DNA of 12,971 bases from Nitrospirota bacterium. Its GTDB lineage: Bacteria > Nitrospirota > JAOUDF01. The notes under the pieces were generated by a model. It saw only the letters and a program-made list of their open reading frames with translations. It did not search any database and had not been told where the DNA came from. Location: assembly GCA_029859385.1 (NCBI GenBank), contig JAOUDF010000056.1, positions 1 to 12,971 on the forward strand, written 5' to 3'. Both the position numbers and the translations under genes were made by a program. Below, in pieces: positions 1-7,181 of the stretch. Each line of letters begins with the position of its first letter. The first letter of the stretch is position 1.

Positions 1-428
1 TCCCAGATCGTCTCGCCCGATTTTGTGTCGACAAGCTGGGCCGAAACCTCGACCAGGGTTGACCGGTCTTCCGTCGATGACTTTACGGCTGGCTTGAGCA
101 CATAGCGGCAGCCGCTGCTGGTCGAAAGAGCCGCCAGCCCTTCCGGCTCCAGGTTGCGGCTCGACTCCTCCGACGCCAGCGATACCCTGATATCCCGCCG
201 TTCTTCAGCGGCAGCCCGGTAGACGTAACTGGAAGTTTCCCTCAACTCCGAAGAAAAGTCGTGCACCACGGTTATGACCATCCCGCTCGTTCCCCAGCCC
301 GCCGGCAGGGACTCGCCCCTGGCCCGGCTGATCTCCTGGGCGCTCCCCTTGATGGTGGGAGAAAAGGAGCCTGCGCAACCTGTCAGCATGAGTACGGCGG
401 ATAGGGTCGCAATAAGGTAAAGTTTCAT
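1..428 (-). CDS. Lipoprotein of unknown function, 3' end cut by window edge
   Basis: This reading frame opens at the ATG at 428 and stays open to the window edge, giving about 142 residues without the C-terminus. The N-terminus (MKLYLIATLSAVLMLTGC) is a lipoprotein signal peptide with lipobox L-T-G-C and lipidated Cys18, so the product is probably anchored in a membrane facing the periplasm. A purine-rich AGGAGA lies about 9 bases upstream of the ATG. The visible end (V-E-V-S-A-Q-L-V-D-T-K-S-G-E-T-I-W) resembles the strand found in CsgG, FlgO and LpoB-like periplasmic lipoproteins, where a 'L-x-D-x-x-(S/T)-G-E-x-x-W' segment is common; this is a weak family hint only. It has its own strong promoter, so it is probably transcribed separately from comF. 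No specific function is assigned. Confidence 0.8.
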   Translation of the reverse strand, partial: MKLYLIATLSAVLMLTGCAGSFSPTIKGSAQEISRARGESLPAGWGTSGMVITVVHDFSSELRETSSYVYRAAAEERRDIRVSLASEESSRNLEPEGLAALSTSSGCRYVLKPAVKSSTEDRSTLVEVSAQLVDTKSGETIW

Positions 429-474
429 GGGGTCGTCTCTCCTATTGAGTAAGAGGTTATATCATTCGACGTAG

Positions 475-503
475 TTTATAGAGTGCATCACCGGCTCTGT
501 CAA
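475..503 (-). promoter_or_regulatory. Sigma70 promoter of the lipoprotein gene
   Basis: Read on the minus strand, TTGACA (498-503) is followed after exactly 17 bases by TATAAA (475-480). That is a near-consensus housekeeping promoter. Transcription would start near 468, leaving a leader of about 40 bases before the ATG at 428. The -35 box begins only about 10 bases beyond the comF stop codon. No hairpin terminator lies between them, so readthrough from comF may add to expression. Confidence 0.75.
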
Positions 504-513
504 CAACCGAAAT

Positions 514-1272
514 TTACAACACCACCATGGCAACGGTCAGTACAAAGACCTCCCGCGCCCCCGACTGCTTCAGCATCTTTCCGCATTCACGCACCGTGCT
601 CCCGGTAGTATAGATATCATCAACCAGCAGGACCCTTTTATTGTCCACCCTGTTTGGGTGCATTACCTTGAATGCACCGGCAATGTTCTGCTCCCGCTCA
701 TTGTGTTTGAGTTCCATCTGGGGCCGGGTCGGCCGTATGCGGGCAAGGTCGTCTATGGAGAGGGGGATATCCAGAATCCTGCCGACCTCCATTGCAAGAA
801 GGAGTGATTGATTGTAACCGCGCCTCCTGAGCCTGCCCGGATGCAGCGGCACGGCCATGATCATGTCGGCATCGGGCACGGCGACCGTCCCCATGGTCAG
901 TTTAATGATCGGCTGGGCCAGGTCGGGCCGCTGTGTGAATTTGAAGGCATGCAGGAGGTCGCGCAGGGGGCCGGCATATTCTCCGCCGCTTACGGCAAGG
1001 TCAAAAGGGGGCGGCGATTTTCTGCATGTTCCGCAAAGATGCGTCGGACTTTCCGTCAGGGCGAACTCCGACGTAAAGGGGGTACTGCATCGGGGACAGC
1101 GAGGATGGGGCAGGGGTGTGATCATTTCGCTGCAAACAGCGCAGGTGATTTTCTCCTCTTTCCCCAGCCATTCACCGCATGCGCAGCAGGGAGTCGGAAA
1201 GATTGCGGTGAGAAGAGGAGATGACCATGCCGCGCTGGTTTTTTTCAGTGCCGGTATGGTCGTCTCTTTCAT
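514..1272 (-). CDS. comF: ComF family protein (phosphoribosyltransferase-like, competence/DNA uptake type)
   Basis: The product is about 252 residues, typical of ComF proteins. The N-terminal part carries paired cysteines that should bind zinc: Cys30-x-Cys32, Cys44-x2-Cys47, Cys59-x2-Cys62 and Cys80-x2-Cys83, numbered from the ATG at 1272. The C-terminal half is a type I phosphoribosyltransferase fold with the PRPP loop V-L-L-V-D-D-I-Y-T-T-G-S-T. In naturally competent bacteria ComF helps bring single-stranded DNA into the cytoplasm; in many other bacteria, including this type, its role is not established. I chose ATG 1272 over the in-frame GTG at 1284 because AAGGCGG lies about 11 bases before the ATG but almost abuts the GTG. 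It starts 17 bases after the gpmI stop and is probably the last gene of the operon. Confidence 0.92.
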   Translation of the reverse strand: MKETTIPALKKTSAAWSSPLLTAIFPTPCCACGEWLGKEEKITCAVCSEMITPLPHPRCPRCSTPFTSEFALTESPTHLCGTCRKSPPPFDLAVSGGEYAGPLRDLLHAFKFTQRPDLAQPIIKLTMGTVAVPDADMIMAVPLHPGRLRRRGYNQSLLLAMEVGRILDIPLSIDDLARIRPTRPQMELKHNEREQNIAGAFKVMHPNRVDNKRVLLVDDIYTTGSTVRECGKMLKQSGAREVFVLTVAMVVL

Positions 1273-1289
1273 GGCGCAGATCACCGCCT

Positions 1290-2843
1290 TTATTTGATGA
1301 TTAGGCTTTTCCCCGTCATTTCAGGCGGCTGGGGCAGGTTGAGCAGTTGGAGCATGGTGGGGGCTACATCCGCCAGGATGCCGTCGCTCCTCAGCTTGAT
1401 GCCGGGTATGGTGAGGATGAACGGTACGACGTTACAGGTATGGGCGGTATGTGGTTCTCCGGTCGTGTAGTCAACCATCTGTTCGCAGTTGCCGTGGTCG
1501 GCGGTGATCAGGGCGACCCCTTTCTTCACCGCCAGTTTTTCGTAAATGCGCCGCAGGCAGACATCGATGACCTCGCAGGCCTCGACTGCCGCGTTGAGTT
1601 TGCCCGTGTGCCCTACCATGTCGGGATTGGCAAAATTCAGCACAATGACGTCGTACTGGTCCGAGTCGAGACGGGCGATTACCTCGTTGGTCACCTCTTC
1701 AGCGCTCATGGAAGGTTTCTGGTCATAGGTCGATACCGACTTGGGCGAAGGGATAAGGCAGCGGTCTTCCCCCGGGAAGGTATTCTCGTCGCCGCCGTTG
1801 AAGAAGAAGGTAACATGGGCGTACTTCTCGGTCTCGGCGATGCGCAGCTGTTTCATCCCCTTCCGGCTGATCAGCTCACCCAGGAGCTGCGACGCCCGTT
1901 GCGGCGGAAAGGCTACCGGCAGGCCGAACTTCTCGTCATACTCGGTCATGCAGACGAAGGACCCGAGAACAGGGCGCGAACCGCGGGTAAACTCGGAGAA
2001 GTTTTTCTCGGTGAATGCCCGGGTAATCTCTCGAGCCCTGTCGGCCCTGAAATTGAAAAAGATCACGGCGTCGCCGTCCTTGACCGTGCCCAGGGCATGT
2101 CCCCTGCCGTCGGTGATGCTGGTCGGTACGACAAATTCATCGGTCTCGCCGAATTCATAGGCTGAGAGCACCGCCTCCTCCGCTGAAGCTGCCCGTCTTC
2201 CCTCGGCCCGCGTCATGGTGCCGTAGGCCTTCTCGACCCTGTCCCAGCGATTGTCGCGGTCCATGGCGTAGAAGCGGCCGCTTACCGTCGCGATAACCCC
2301 TTTTCCTCTGTCTTTCAGGAACGACTCGAGGTCTTTGATATATCCGATGCCGCTGGAGGGGGGGGTGTCCCTGCCGTCGAGAAAGGCATGGATACATATC
2401 CGGTCCACACGTTTGCTGATCGCCACGTCAACGAGGGCCTTGAGGTGGTCCATGTGGCTGTGTACGCCGCCGTCGGAGACAAGCCCCATGAGGTGGAGGG
2501 TCGACTTGTTCTTCAGCACCTTTGAAATGGCCTTGTTGATGGCATCGTTGGTCAAAAGTTCTCCGTTGCGTGCCGCCTTGCTGATGCGGGTGAACTCTTG
2601 ATAGATGATGCGCCCTGCACCGAGGTTGAGGTGTCCTACTTCGGAGTTGCCCATCTGGCCCTCCGGCAGTCCGACCGCCTCTCCCGACGCATCTATGACA
2701 GTGTTTGGAAAGTCCGCCAGCAGGCTGTTATAGAAAGGGGTCCTCGCAAGGTGGATGGCATTGCTGTCGGGCCTGATGTTGACGCCCCAGCCATCAAGGA
2801 TTATGAGCATTAGTGGGCTGCGGCTAGTATGTTGTCTGGTCAT
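1290..2843 (-). CDS. gpmI: 2,3-bisphosphoglycerate-independent phosphoglycerate mutase
   Basis: This cytoplasmic glycolytic/gluconeogenic enzyme interconverts 3- and 2-phosphoglycerate using two Mn ions and a phosphoserine intermediate. At 517 residues it has the usual length for the family. The metal-binding Asp17 lies in L-I-I-L-D-G-W-G and the catalytic serine is Ser67 in G-Q-M-G-N-S-E-V-G-H. Further active-site blocks are H-A-F-L-D-G-R-D-T-P-P, N-F-A-N-P-D-M-V-G-H-T-G, L-I-T-A-D-H-G-N-C-E-Q-M and P-H-T-A-H-T. Its ATG overlaps the stop of the upstream TPR gene (ATGA at 2840-2843), and no clear Shine-Dalgarno precedes it. It is therefore likely translated by coupling. An internal ATG (residue 12) would also keep the catalytic domain, so the first 11 residues are uncertain. 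Confidence 0.97.
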   Translation of the reverse strand: MTRQHTSRSPLMLIILDGWGVNIRPDSNAIHLARTPFYNSLLADFPNTVIDASGEAVGLPEGQMGNSEVGHLNLGAGRIIYQEFTRISKAARNGELLTNDAINKAISKVLKNKSTLHLMGLVSDGGVHSHMDHLKALVDVAISKRVDRICIHAFLDGRDTPPSSGIGYIKDLESFLKDRGKGVIATVSGRFYAMDRDNRWDRVEKAYGTMTRAEGRRAASAEEAVLSAYEFGETDEFVVPTSITDGRGHALGTVKDGDAVIFFNFRADRAREITRAFTEKNFSEFTRGSRPVLGSFVCMTEYDEKFGLPVAFPPQRASQLLGELISRKGMKQLRIAETEKYAHVTFFFNGGDENTFPGEDRCLIPSPKSVSTYDQKPSMSAEEVTNEVIARLDSDQYDVIVLNFANPDMVGHTGKLNAAVEACEVIDVCLRRIYEKLAVKKGVALITADHGNCEQMVDYTTGEPHTAHTCNVVPFILTIPGIKLRSDGILADVAPTMLQLLNLPQPPEMTGKSLIIK

Positions 2844-4240
2844 GGGAGGCTTTCAGAAAGCGGCGAGCAGCAGGAGGTGAGCATGGACGGCCTTGCGCCG
2901 CCCCCCACATATTGCCTCTCGCTCCCTTTCAGGAGATGGATGTTTACGGTATAGGTATTCCACCGGCCGCACTGAGGACACCGGCCCGACCATTCCGTAT
3001 CGGGATAGTCGCAGTTGGAACAGGTATAGGGAATCCCCGGCTGTTCACCGGCTTTGAGGGCCTTGCGATACTCGTTTGCCGCGTCGGCCAGCCGATCCCG
3101 GCGCTGATAGATGTTGCCGATGATCAGGTGGACCAGGGGAAGCGGCTTGGTGCTGGTGTCGATGGAGTTCAGTACGTCGAAGGCGTCATCGAGCATTTCG
3201 AGCCGGTAGTAGATCTTCCCGAGGAAGAATTTCATCGTGGTGTTGTCAGGCTCCCGGTTGATGGCCTCCTGGTACAGGTTGATGATCTTTTCCGGTTCCC
3301 CCTGGCGCAGGTAGAAATCCTCCAGCCGATGCAGGAAGATTACCGAGCCGGTGGTCTTCAGTGCCGAGACCCAGAGAGATTCGGCCTCCGACGGTTGTTC
3401 CTGGGTAAGGAATATCTCGCCCAGTCCCAGATAGGCGGGGACAAAATCCTTGTCCGCTTTGATGATGGCGCTGAATGCTTTTTCGGCCTTCTCAGCCCCT
3501 TTCGGTGTCCCGTCCTCCAGCAGGGCGCGGCCGTATTCGTAGCGCAGGCCCAGCAGGCGGCGTTGTTCTAAGGGCTTGTCTTCAATCGGCAACGGGGCCT
3601 TTATGATCTGTTCCTGCGTCTCAAGGGCTTTGGCCCACTGTTTTTGTCTCAGAAGGATGTCACGTTTTCTGAAGAGGGCTGTCAGGTTTGACTGGTCTAT
3701 CGAAAGGATTGAGTCGAGCGTCTGGAGCGCCTCTTCAACGCGCTTGGTTTCTTCTTGCCCGGCCTCCAGGGCGAAAAGTATCTCGATGTTGTGGTCATCG
3801 AGGTTGCGGGCCTTCTGGTAGAGCCGTATTGCCTCGCTGTGGTTTCCCTGTCTCAGGCAGCAGTTGCCCAGCCTGAGGAGCGCTTCAATATGGTTGGGGT
3901 CGAGGGCGAGGACCTTTTTGAAATAGGTTTCGGCCTGCGCATACTTGAGGCCGAAAAGGGCATCGATCCCCTTCGAATAAAGTTCCTGTATCTTGGCCTT
4001 TTGTTTTTCCTTGCGGATGACCTGCCATTCCAGAAAGTACCGGCTGGTGTCCTTTACCAGTACTCCGAACAGTACAAAAAGGGCGCCGGATGCTGCGGAG
4101 AGAAGAATGAGACCGACGGTGGTGACCCTGTAGACGTCGTTCCTGGCGACGGTGATATCTACCGACCCCGGGTTAAGGATCGCCAGATAGCCGATGACAC
4201 CAAGAAAACCGATGAAGAGGATAAAGTAGAACCGCCCCAC
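2840..4240 (-). CDS. LapA/LapB-like fusion: membrane N-terminus, TPR domain and C-terminal rubredoxin-type knuckle
   Basis: The 466-residue product starts with two hydrophobic helices (about 1-23 and 41-63) in an arrangement like the LapA/YciS (DUF1049) domain, including the 'N-P-G-S-V' segment between them. TPR-type helical repeats follow from about residue 80 to 400. The C-terminus holds Cys407-x2-Cys410 and Cys421-x2-Cys424 (C-S-N-C-D-Y ... G-R-C-P-Q-C-G-R-W), like the metal knuckle that ends LapB/YciM. In E. coli LapA and LapB are separate inner-membrane proteins that control LpxC proteolysis by FtsH, and so lipopolysaccharide synthesis. A similar role here is inference. About 40 residues follow the knuckle, including a Cys-Cys pair, which is unlike E. 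coli LapB. The gene begins 3 bases after rsfS ends and overlaps gpmI by 4 bases. Confidence 0.85.
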   Translation of the reverse strand: MGRFYFILFIGFLGVIGYLAILNPGSVDITVARNDVYRVTTVGLILLSAASGALFVLFGVLVKDTSRYFLEWQVIRKEKQKAKIQELYSKGIDALFGLKYAQAETYFKKVLALDPNHIEALLRLGNCCLRQGNHSEAIRLYQKARNLDDHNIEILFALEAGQEETKRVEEALQTLDSILSIDQSNLTALFRKRDILLRQKQWAKALETQEQIIKAPLPIEDKPLEQRRLLGLRYEYGRALLEDGTPKGAEKAEKAFSAIIKADKDFVPAYLGLGEIFLTQEQPSEAESLWVSALKTTGSVIFLHRLEDFYLRQGEPEKIINLYQEAINREPDNTTMKFFLGKIYYRLEMLDDAFDVLNSIDTSTKPLPLVHLIIGNIYQRRDRLADAANEYRKALKAGEQPGIPYTCSNCDYPDTEWSGRCPQCGRWNTYTVNIHLLKGSERQYVGGGARPSMLTSCCSPLSESLP

Positions 4241-4243
4241 GCA

Positions 4244-4693
4244 TCAACCTCCGCTGCCAGTTTTGTTGTCGTGCTCCGCCGTCCTGCCGACGGCAGTTTC
4301 GGCCCTGGGGGGTACGGGAAGATGTTTCGCGTCAGCCCAGAGTCGTTCGAGGCGATAAAACTCTCTCGCCTCCTCGGTAAATATATGTACGACAAGGTCA
4401 TCGTAGTCGAGGAGTACCCAGGACATCTCCTCGAAACCCTCTGAATGAAGGAGCCTTACCCCTTTTTTGTGCAGGGTTTCGTCGATATTGTCCGCAATCG
4501 CCTTCACTTGCCTTCCCGACGTGGCGGTGCAGATCAGAAAGTAATCCGCCAGAGAGGTCATCTCCGCCAGCTCAAGGATCACAATGTCGCGGGCCTTGCG
4601 GTCTTCGGCTGCCCATGCGGCCCAGGTGGCCCGATCGATGCCTTCGCCGGAGACGGTCTTTTTATCTTTCTTGCGTGTTGCGAGCCGGGTCAT
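4244..4693 (-). CDS. rsfS: Ribosomal silencing factor RsfS
   Basis: RsfS binds protein uL14 of the large ribosomal subunit and blocks joining with the small subunit when nutrients are short. The family core is visible: A-A-E-D-R-K-A-R-D-I-V-I-L-E-L, then S-L-A-D-Y-F-L-I-C-T-A-T-S-G-R-Q-V-K-A-I-A-D, then G-F-E-E-M-S-W-V-L-L-D-Y-D-D-L-V-V-H-I-F and F-Y-R-L-E-R-L-W. The frame is open from a GTG at 4762, but the extra 23 residues do not look like family sequence. I place the start at the ATG at 4693 (149 residues), although its ribosome site is weak; GTG 4735 or 4762 are alternatives. The last 25 or so residues (P-V-P-P-R-A-E-T...) form a low-complexity tail. The gene follows nadD, a common pairing in bacteria. 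Confidence 0.93.
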   Translation of the reverse strand: MTRLATRKKDKKTVSGEGIDRATWAAWAAEDRKARDIVILELAEMTSLADYFLICTATSGRQVKAIADNIDETLHKKGVRLLHSEGFEEMSWVLLDYDDLVVHIFTEEAREFYRLERLWADAKHLPVPPRAETAVGRTAEHDNKTGSGG

Positions 4694-4768
4694 GCGCCAG
4701 TTAATATCCGTCTTGATGGAACTTTTGAAAAACACCGGTATCCGGGTGGTGCCAGGATGCACGGCCTG

Positions 4769-5428
4769 TCAGGAATACAGCGAATGGGCCATTATATAAG
4801 ACTCTACTGAGTCGGGCAAGAGGTATCTGATGCTTCTGCCGCTTCTGATGCGGGCGCGGAGGTCGGTGGCGGCGATGTCGAGCTGAAGGGTCCTCAGCAG
4901 TATGAGGTCCCGGCCGGTCTCAAGGGTGGCGGTAGCGCAGGGGCGACCGGCGTCCATCTCGTCCAGAAGGGCCAGGGTTTCCGGCTTGATATGGGGGACT
5001 GCTTCCAGGCGTCGGAAGGGGTATCCCGGCCGGGAGGTGACCACGAAATGACACAGTGTCAAAAGCCTTTCGACGTCAAACCATGTGGCTATTTCCGCAA
5101 AGGCGTCGACGCCGGTAATGAAATAAAGGCCCGCCTTTCCGTCGTACTTATTGATAAGCTGCTCAACCGTCCTGACGGAATATGATGTCCCTCCCATCTC
5201 TATTTCAATGGCCGAAACCTCGAAGAAGGGGTTCCCGGCAGTGGCAAGCCGGACCATTTCGAGCCGGTGGTCCGAGGAGGTAACAATAAAATCGGTCTTA
5301 TGGGGCGGTTGGGCGGAGGGGATGAACAGTACCTTGTCGAGACGGGCTGCCTGACGGACCTCTTCCGCAATATAGAGATGTCCGTAATGGATGGGGTCGA
5401 AGGTGCCGCCCATTATGCCGATTTTCAA
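4769..5428 (-). CDS. nadD: Nicotinate-nucleotide adenylyltransferase
   Basis: NadD joins nicotinate mononucleotide and ATP to make deamido-NAD, a central step of NAD synthesis. The 219-residue product opens with the nucleotidyltransferase signature G-G-T-F-D-P-I-H-Y-G-H (residues 7-17). It also has I-P-S-A-Q-P-P-H-K and ends with the C-terminal block D-L-R-A-R-I-R-S-G-R-S-I-R-Y-L-L-P-D-S-V-E-S-Y-I. The usual I-S-(S/A)-T before that block reads I-A-A-T here, so the serine is replaced. The start is TTG at 5428: AAAGGA (5435-5440) lies seven bases upstream, and the family N-terminus M-K-I-G-I-M-G-G-T-F fits this codon. It is separated from the cytochrome gene by 74 bases that contain a perfect inverted repeat. 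Confidence 0.95.
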   Translation of the reverse strand: MKIGIMGGTFDPIHYGHLYIAEEVRQAARLDKVLFIPSAQPPHKTDFIVTSSDHRLEMVRLATAGNPFFEVSAIEIEMGGTSYSVRTVEQLINKYDGKAGLYFITGVDAFAEIATWFDVERLLTLCHFVVTSRPGYPFRRLEAVPHIKPETLALLDEMDAGRPCATATLETGRDLILLRTLQLDIAATDLRARIRSGRSIRYLLPDSVESYIMAHSLYS

Positions 5429-5452
5429 GCGAGGTCCTTTGTAGGGTAACCC

Positions 5453-5496
5453 AGGGTGAAGACCGTCGGCGCGCCACCACCGAAGGTCTTCACCCT
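5453..5496 (-). terminator. Perfect 12-bp hairpin between the c551-type cytochrome gene and nadD (no T tract)
   Basis: AGGGTGAAGACC (5453-5464) and GGTCTTCACCCT (5485-5496) are exact reverse complements separated by 20 bases. The repeat lies 6 bases after the cytochrome stop codon and about 12 bases before the nadD ribosome site. No run of T follows on either strand, so it is not a textbook intrinsic terminator. It may partly terminate, protect the cytochrome mRNA 3' end, or be an RNA-processing point. A smaller palindrome, GGGTAACCC (5444-5452), adjoins it. Confidence 0.5.
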
Positions 5497-5502
5497 CAGG
5501 GA

Positions 5503-5958
5503 TTATTTCGCCATTGAGAGCACGTAATCGACCAGCTTCTCGATATCGGCGTCCGGAACCTTCGGTGAATTGGGGGGCATGGGAACGCCGCCTGTTACCT
5601 TTGTCCAGTTTCCCTTCCCGCCTTTTTTGACCTTCTCGATCAACGTTGCCTTTGCCTTGGAGTCACCCTTGTAACGGGCGGCAATATCTTTCCACGAGGG
5701 TCCGACAAGCTTTGTTTCAACAGTATGGCATCCCAGGCAGCCGCTTTTCTTTGCCAGGGCCATTGCGGCTTCATTGCCGGAGACTTTCCCCTTTGCCTCA
5801 GCGCCGGTCTTCTTTACTTCGGCTGCCGTCTCGACAGCCTTTTTCGCCGGTACCGCGGAAGAAGCGCCTCCGGCGGCGAGGGTTGGAGAGTTCAGGAATG
5901 CAAGGCCGGCTACCGCTATAACTCCCGAAAGAAGCAGTCGAGTCAATTTTTGTTTCAT
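5503..5958 (-). CDS. Periplasmic monoheme class I cytochrome c (c551/c552 type)
   Basis: The 151-residue precursor has a cleavable signal peptide (about 1-29, ending L-A-A-G) and then an Ala/Lys-rich linker of about 30 residues. The heme domain follows, with Cys74-L-G-Cys77-His78 as the c-type heme site. Met127 in G-V-P-M-P-P-N-S is the probable sixth iron ligand. The order C-L-G-C-H ... V-G-P-S-W-K-D-I-A ... P-M-P-P-N ... D-Y-V-L-S matches the small Pseudomonas-type c551/c8 electron shuttles, so it should carry single electrons in the periplasm. The ribosome site AAGGAG lies seven bases before the ATG. It sits inside a housekeeping operon, flanked by two hairpins, so its mRNA level may be set apart from its neighbours. 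Its redox partner cannot be read from the sequence. Confidence 0.93.
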   Translation of the reverse strand: MKQKLTRLLLSGVIAVAGLAFLNSPTLAAGGASSAVPAKKAVETAAEVKKTGAEAKGKVSGNEAAMALAKKSGCLGCHTVETKLVGPSWKDIAARYKGDSKAKATLIEKVKKGGKGNWTKVTGGVPMPPNSPKVPDADIEKLVDYVLSMAK

Positions 5959-5976
5959 CTTTTTCTCCTTAATAAG

Positions 5977-6012
5977 CGGAAACCCGAAGGGCCAGAGGAC
6001 TCCGGGTTTCCG
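5977..6012 (-). terminator. Perfect 10-bp hairpin between the OmpA-type gene and the cytochrome gene (no T tract)
   Basis: CGGAAACCCG (5977-5986) and CGGGTTTCCG (6003-6012) are exact reverse complements with a 16-base loop. The repeat fills the gap after the OmpA-type lipoprotein stop and ends seven bases before the ribosome site of the cytochrome gene (5965-5970). The bases after the stem on the minus strand are CTTATTAAGG, without a T run. It could be a weak terminator, an mRNA-end stabiliser or a 5' structure that helps expose the cytochrome ribosome site. Confidence 0.5.
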
Positions 6013-6018
6013 CAGAGT

Positions 6019-6807
6019 TTATTTGGTAACGACAACCTCGGCCCGTCGGTTGTACTGTCGTCCCTTTCGCGTATCGTTGGGCTTCGCTGGTTTTTCTTCG
6101 CCGTAGGCAACGGTTTCGATGCGGTCGGGAGAAATCCCCGCCTTCTTGACCAGATACCTCTTTGCACTGTTGGCGCGACGGTCTGCGAGGGCCATGTTGT
6201 ACTCATTGGTGCCTATGCTGCAGGTATGCCCTTCAATGCGGACCTTTGAGCCGGGATTGGCTTTAAGGAATCTGATGGCTTCTTTTAGGGACATTACGGC
6301 ATCTTTGCGGATAGCCGAACGGTCAAAATCGAAATGCACGATGACGCGCATCTCTTCCTTCACCGACTCAACGGTCTCTATCGGTGCCGGTGCTACAGCC
6401 GGCGTTGCGGACGATGGCGCGACAGGGGCGGGTTCCCGAGCCGGGGCAGGCGTTGGGGCAGGGGGTGGGGGTGGTGTCGGAGCTTCCGCTTTCTTTGGCG
6501 CCTGCTTCCGTGCGTCGGCAATCTTCTTGAGGACTGCGTCCATCTTTGCCCTGGCTATACCCTGAAACTCTTCGCATTGTTTCAGGTCCAGCCATGCCTC
6601 TTCAGCGCATTCCTCATTTGCCATGTGGAGGTTTACCTCAGCCTGGGCATACTCCATCGGCGCATATTTGATGCCGTCGGCCCGGTCAATGGCGCTGAAC
6701 TCGGTCTGGATTGTCTTCAGGTTGTTCAAGGCGGTAGTGGCGCATCCCCCGAAGAAGAGGGAGGAGGCGGCTATTGCGGCGAGCAGGATCAGGTTTCTGC
6801 GTACCAT
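6019..6807 (-). CDS. OmpA-family lipoprotein with Pro/Ala-rich linker
   Basis: The 262-residue product is a lipoprotein: hydrophobic signal, lipobox F-G-G-C and lipidated Cys22. Residues 25-100 are helical and resemble DUF4398-type segments (A-I-D-R-A-D-G-I-K-Y-A-P-M-E-Y-A-Q-A). Residues 101-145 are a Pro/Ala linker, and about 150-262 form an OmpA/Pal peptidoglycan-binding domain (V-H-F-D-F-D-R-S-A-I-R at the start, R-R-A-E-V-V-V at the end). It should tie the outer membrane to the cell wall. In the ligand block I-E-G-H-T-C-S-I-G-T-N-E-Y-N the usual Asp after Thr is Cys196, while the matching Arg211 is kept. AAGGAGGTG lies just upstream of the ATG. It could be called Pal-like, but no tol genes are nearby. 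Confidence 0.92.
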   Translation of the reverse strand: MVRRNLILLAAIAASSLFFGGCATTALNNLKTIQTEFSAIDRADGIKYAPMEYAQAEVNLHMANEECAEEAWLDLKQCEEFQGIARAKMDAVLKKIADARKQAPKKAEAPTPPPPPAPTPAPAREPAPVAPSSATPAVAPAPIETVESVKEEMRVIVHFDFDRSAIRKDAVMSLKEAIRFLKANPGSKVRIEGHTCSIGTNEYNMALADRRANSAKRYLVKKAGISPDRIETVAYGEEKPAKPNDTRKGRQYNRRAEVVVTK

Positions 6808-6818
6808 TCTACACCTCC

Positions 6819-7142
6819 TTATTCGCCGGCGGGAAACCAGCCGGCCTCCCGAGCCCTGGTTATGGCCATCTTGACCGCATCGGACGCGCCCTTTGTATCG
6901 TTTTCATCGCACTCCAACGTGGCGAAGTCGAGATAAAGGTGAACCGTTTCATAATAATAAGGTGTTTTTTCGGCTGCTCCTGCATCGACAGCTCTATGGA
7001 AGGCCTCTTTTGCCTTGTCCCAGTCCTTGACTTCCCACGGGAGGCAAAAGAGGCCAGCTGCCTCCGCCATGCCCATGAGACCGCCCAGGGCGAAAGGAAG
7101 AACCGCTGCTGCCCTCAACCATCTGGTGCTTTCGCGTATCAT
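6819..7142 (-). CDS. Small exported protein of unknown function
   Basis: I place the start at the ATG at 7142 because AAGGAGG lies six bases upstream; a frame open from 7178 would overlap almost to the lysA stop. The 107-residue product begins with a signal peptide (M-I-R-E-S-T-R-W-L-R followed by a hydrophobic stretch ending M-A-E-A), so the mature part (about 80 residues) should be periplasmic. That part looks all-helical (W-D-K-A-K-E-A-F-H-R-A-V-D-A-G-A ... P-Y-Y-Y-E-T-V-H-L-Y-L). It weakly echoes the helical region of the OmpA-type lipoprotein encoded 11 bases downstream. I do not recognise the family. Its place between lysA and the lipoprotein, with tight spacing, suggests co-transcription with both. 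Confidence 0.8.
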   Translation of the reverse strand: MIRESTRWLRAAAVLPFALGGLMGMAEAAGLFCLPWEVKDWDKAKEAFHRAVDAGAAEKTPYYYETVHLYLDFATLECDENDTKGASDAVKMAITRAREAGWFPAGE

Positions 7143-7181
7143 GCCGTCCTCCTTTATAAATTGGCCCCTGAGAGGCACTGG

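Noticed and set aside
4694..4762. Longer rsfS starting at GTG 4762
   Set aside because: The extra 23 residues have no similarity to the RsfS family as I know it, and no ribosome site precedes that GTG; kept only as an alternative.
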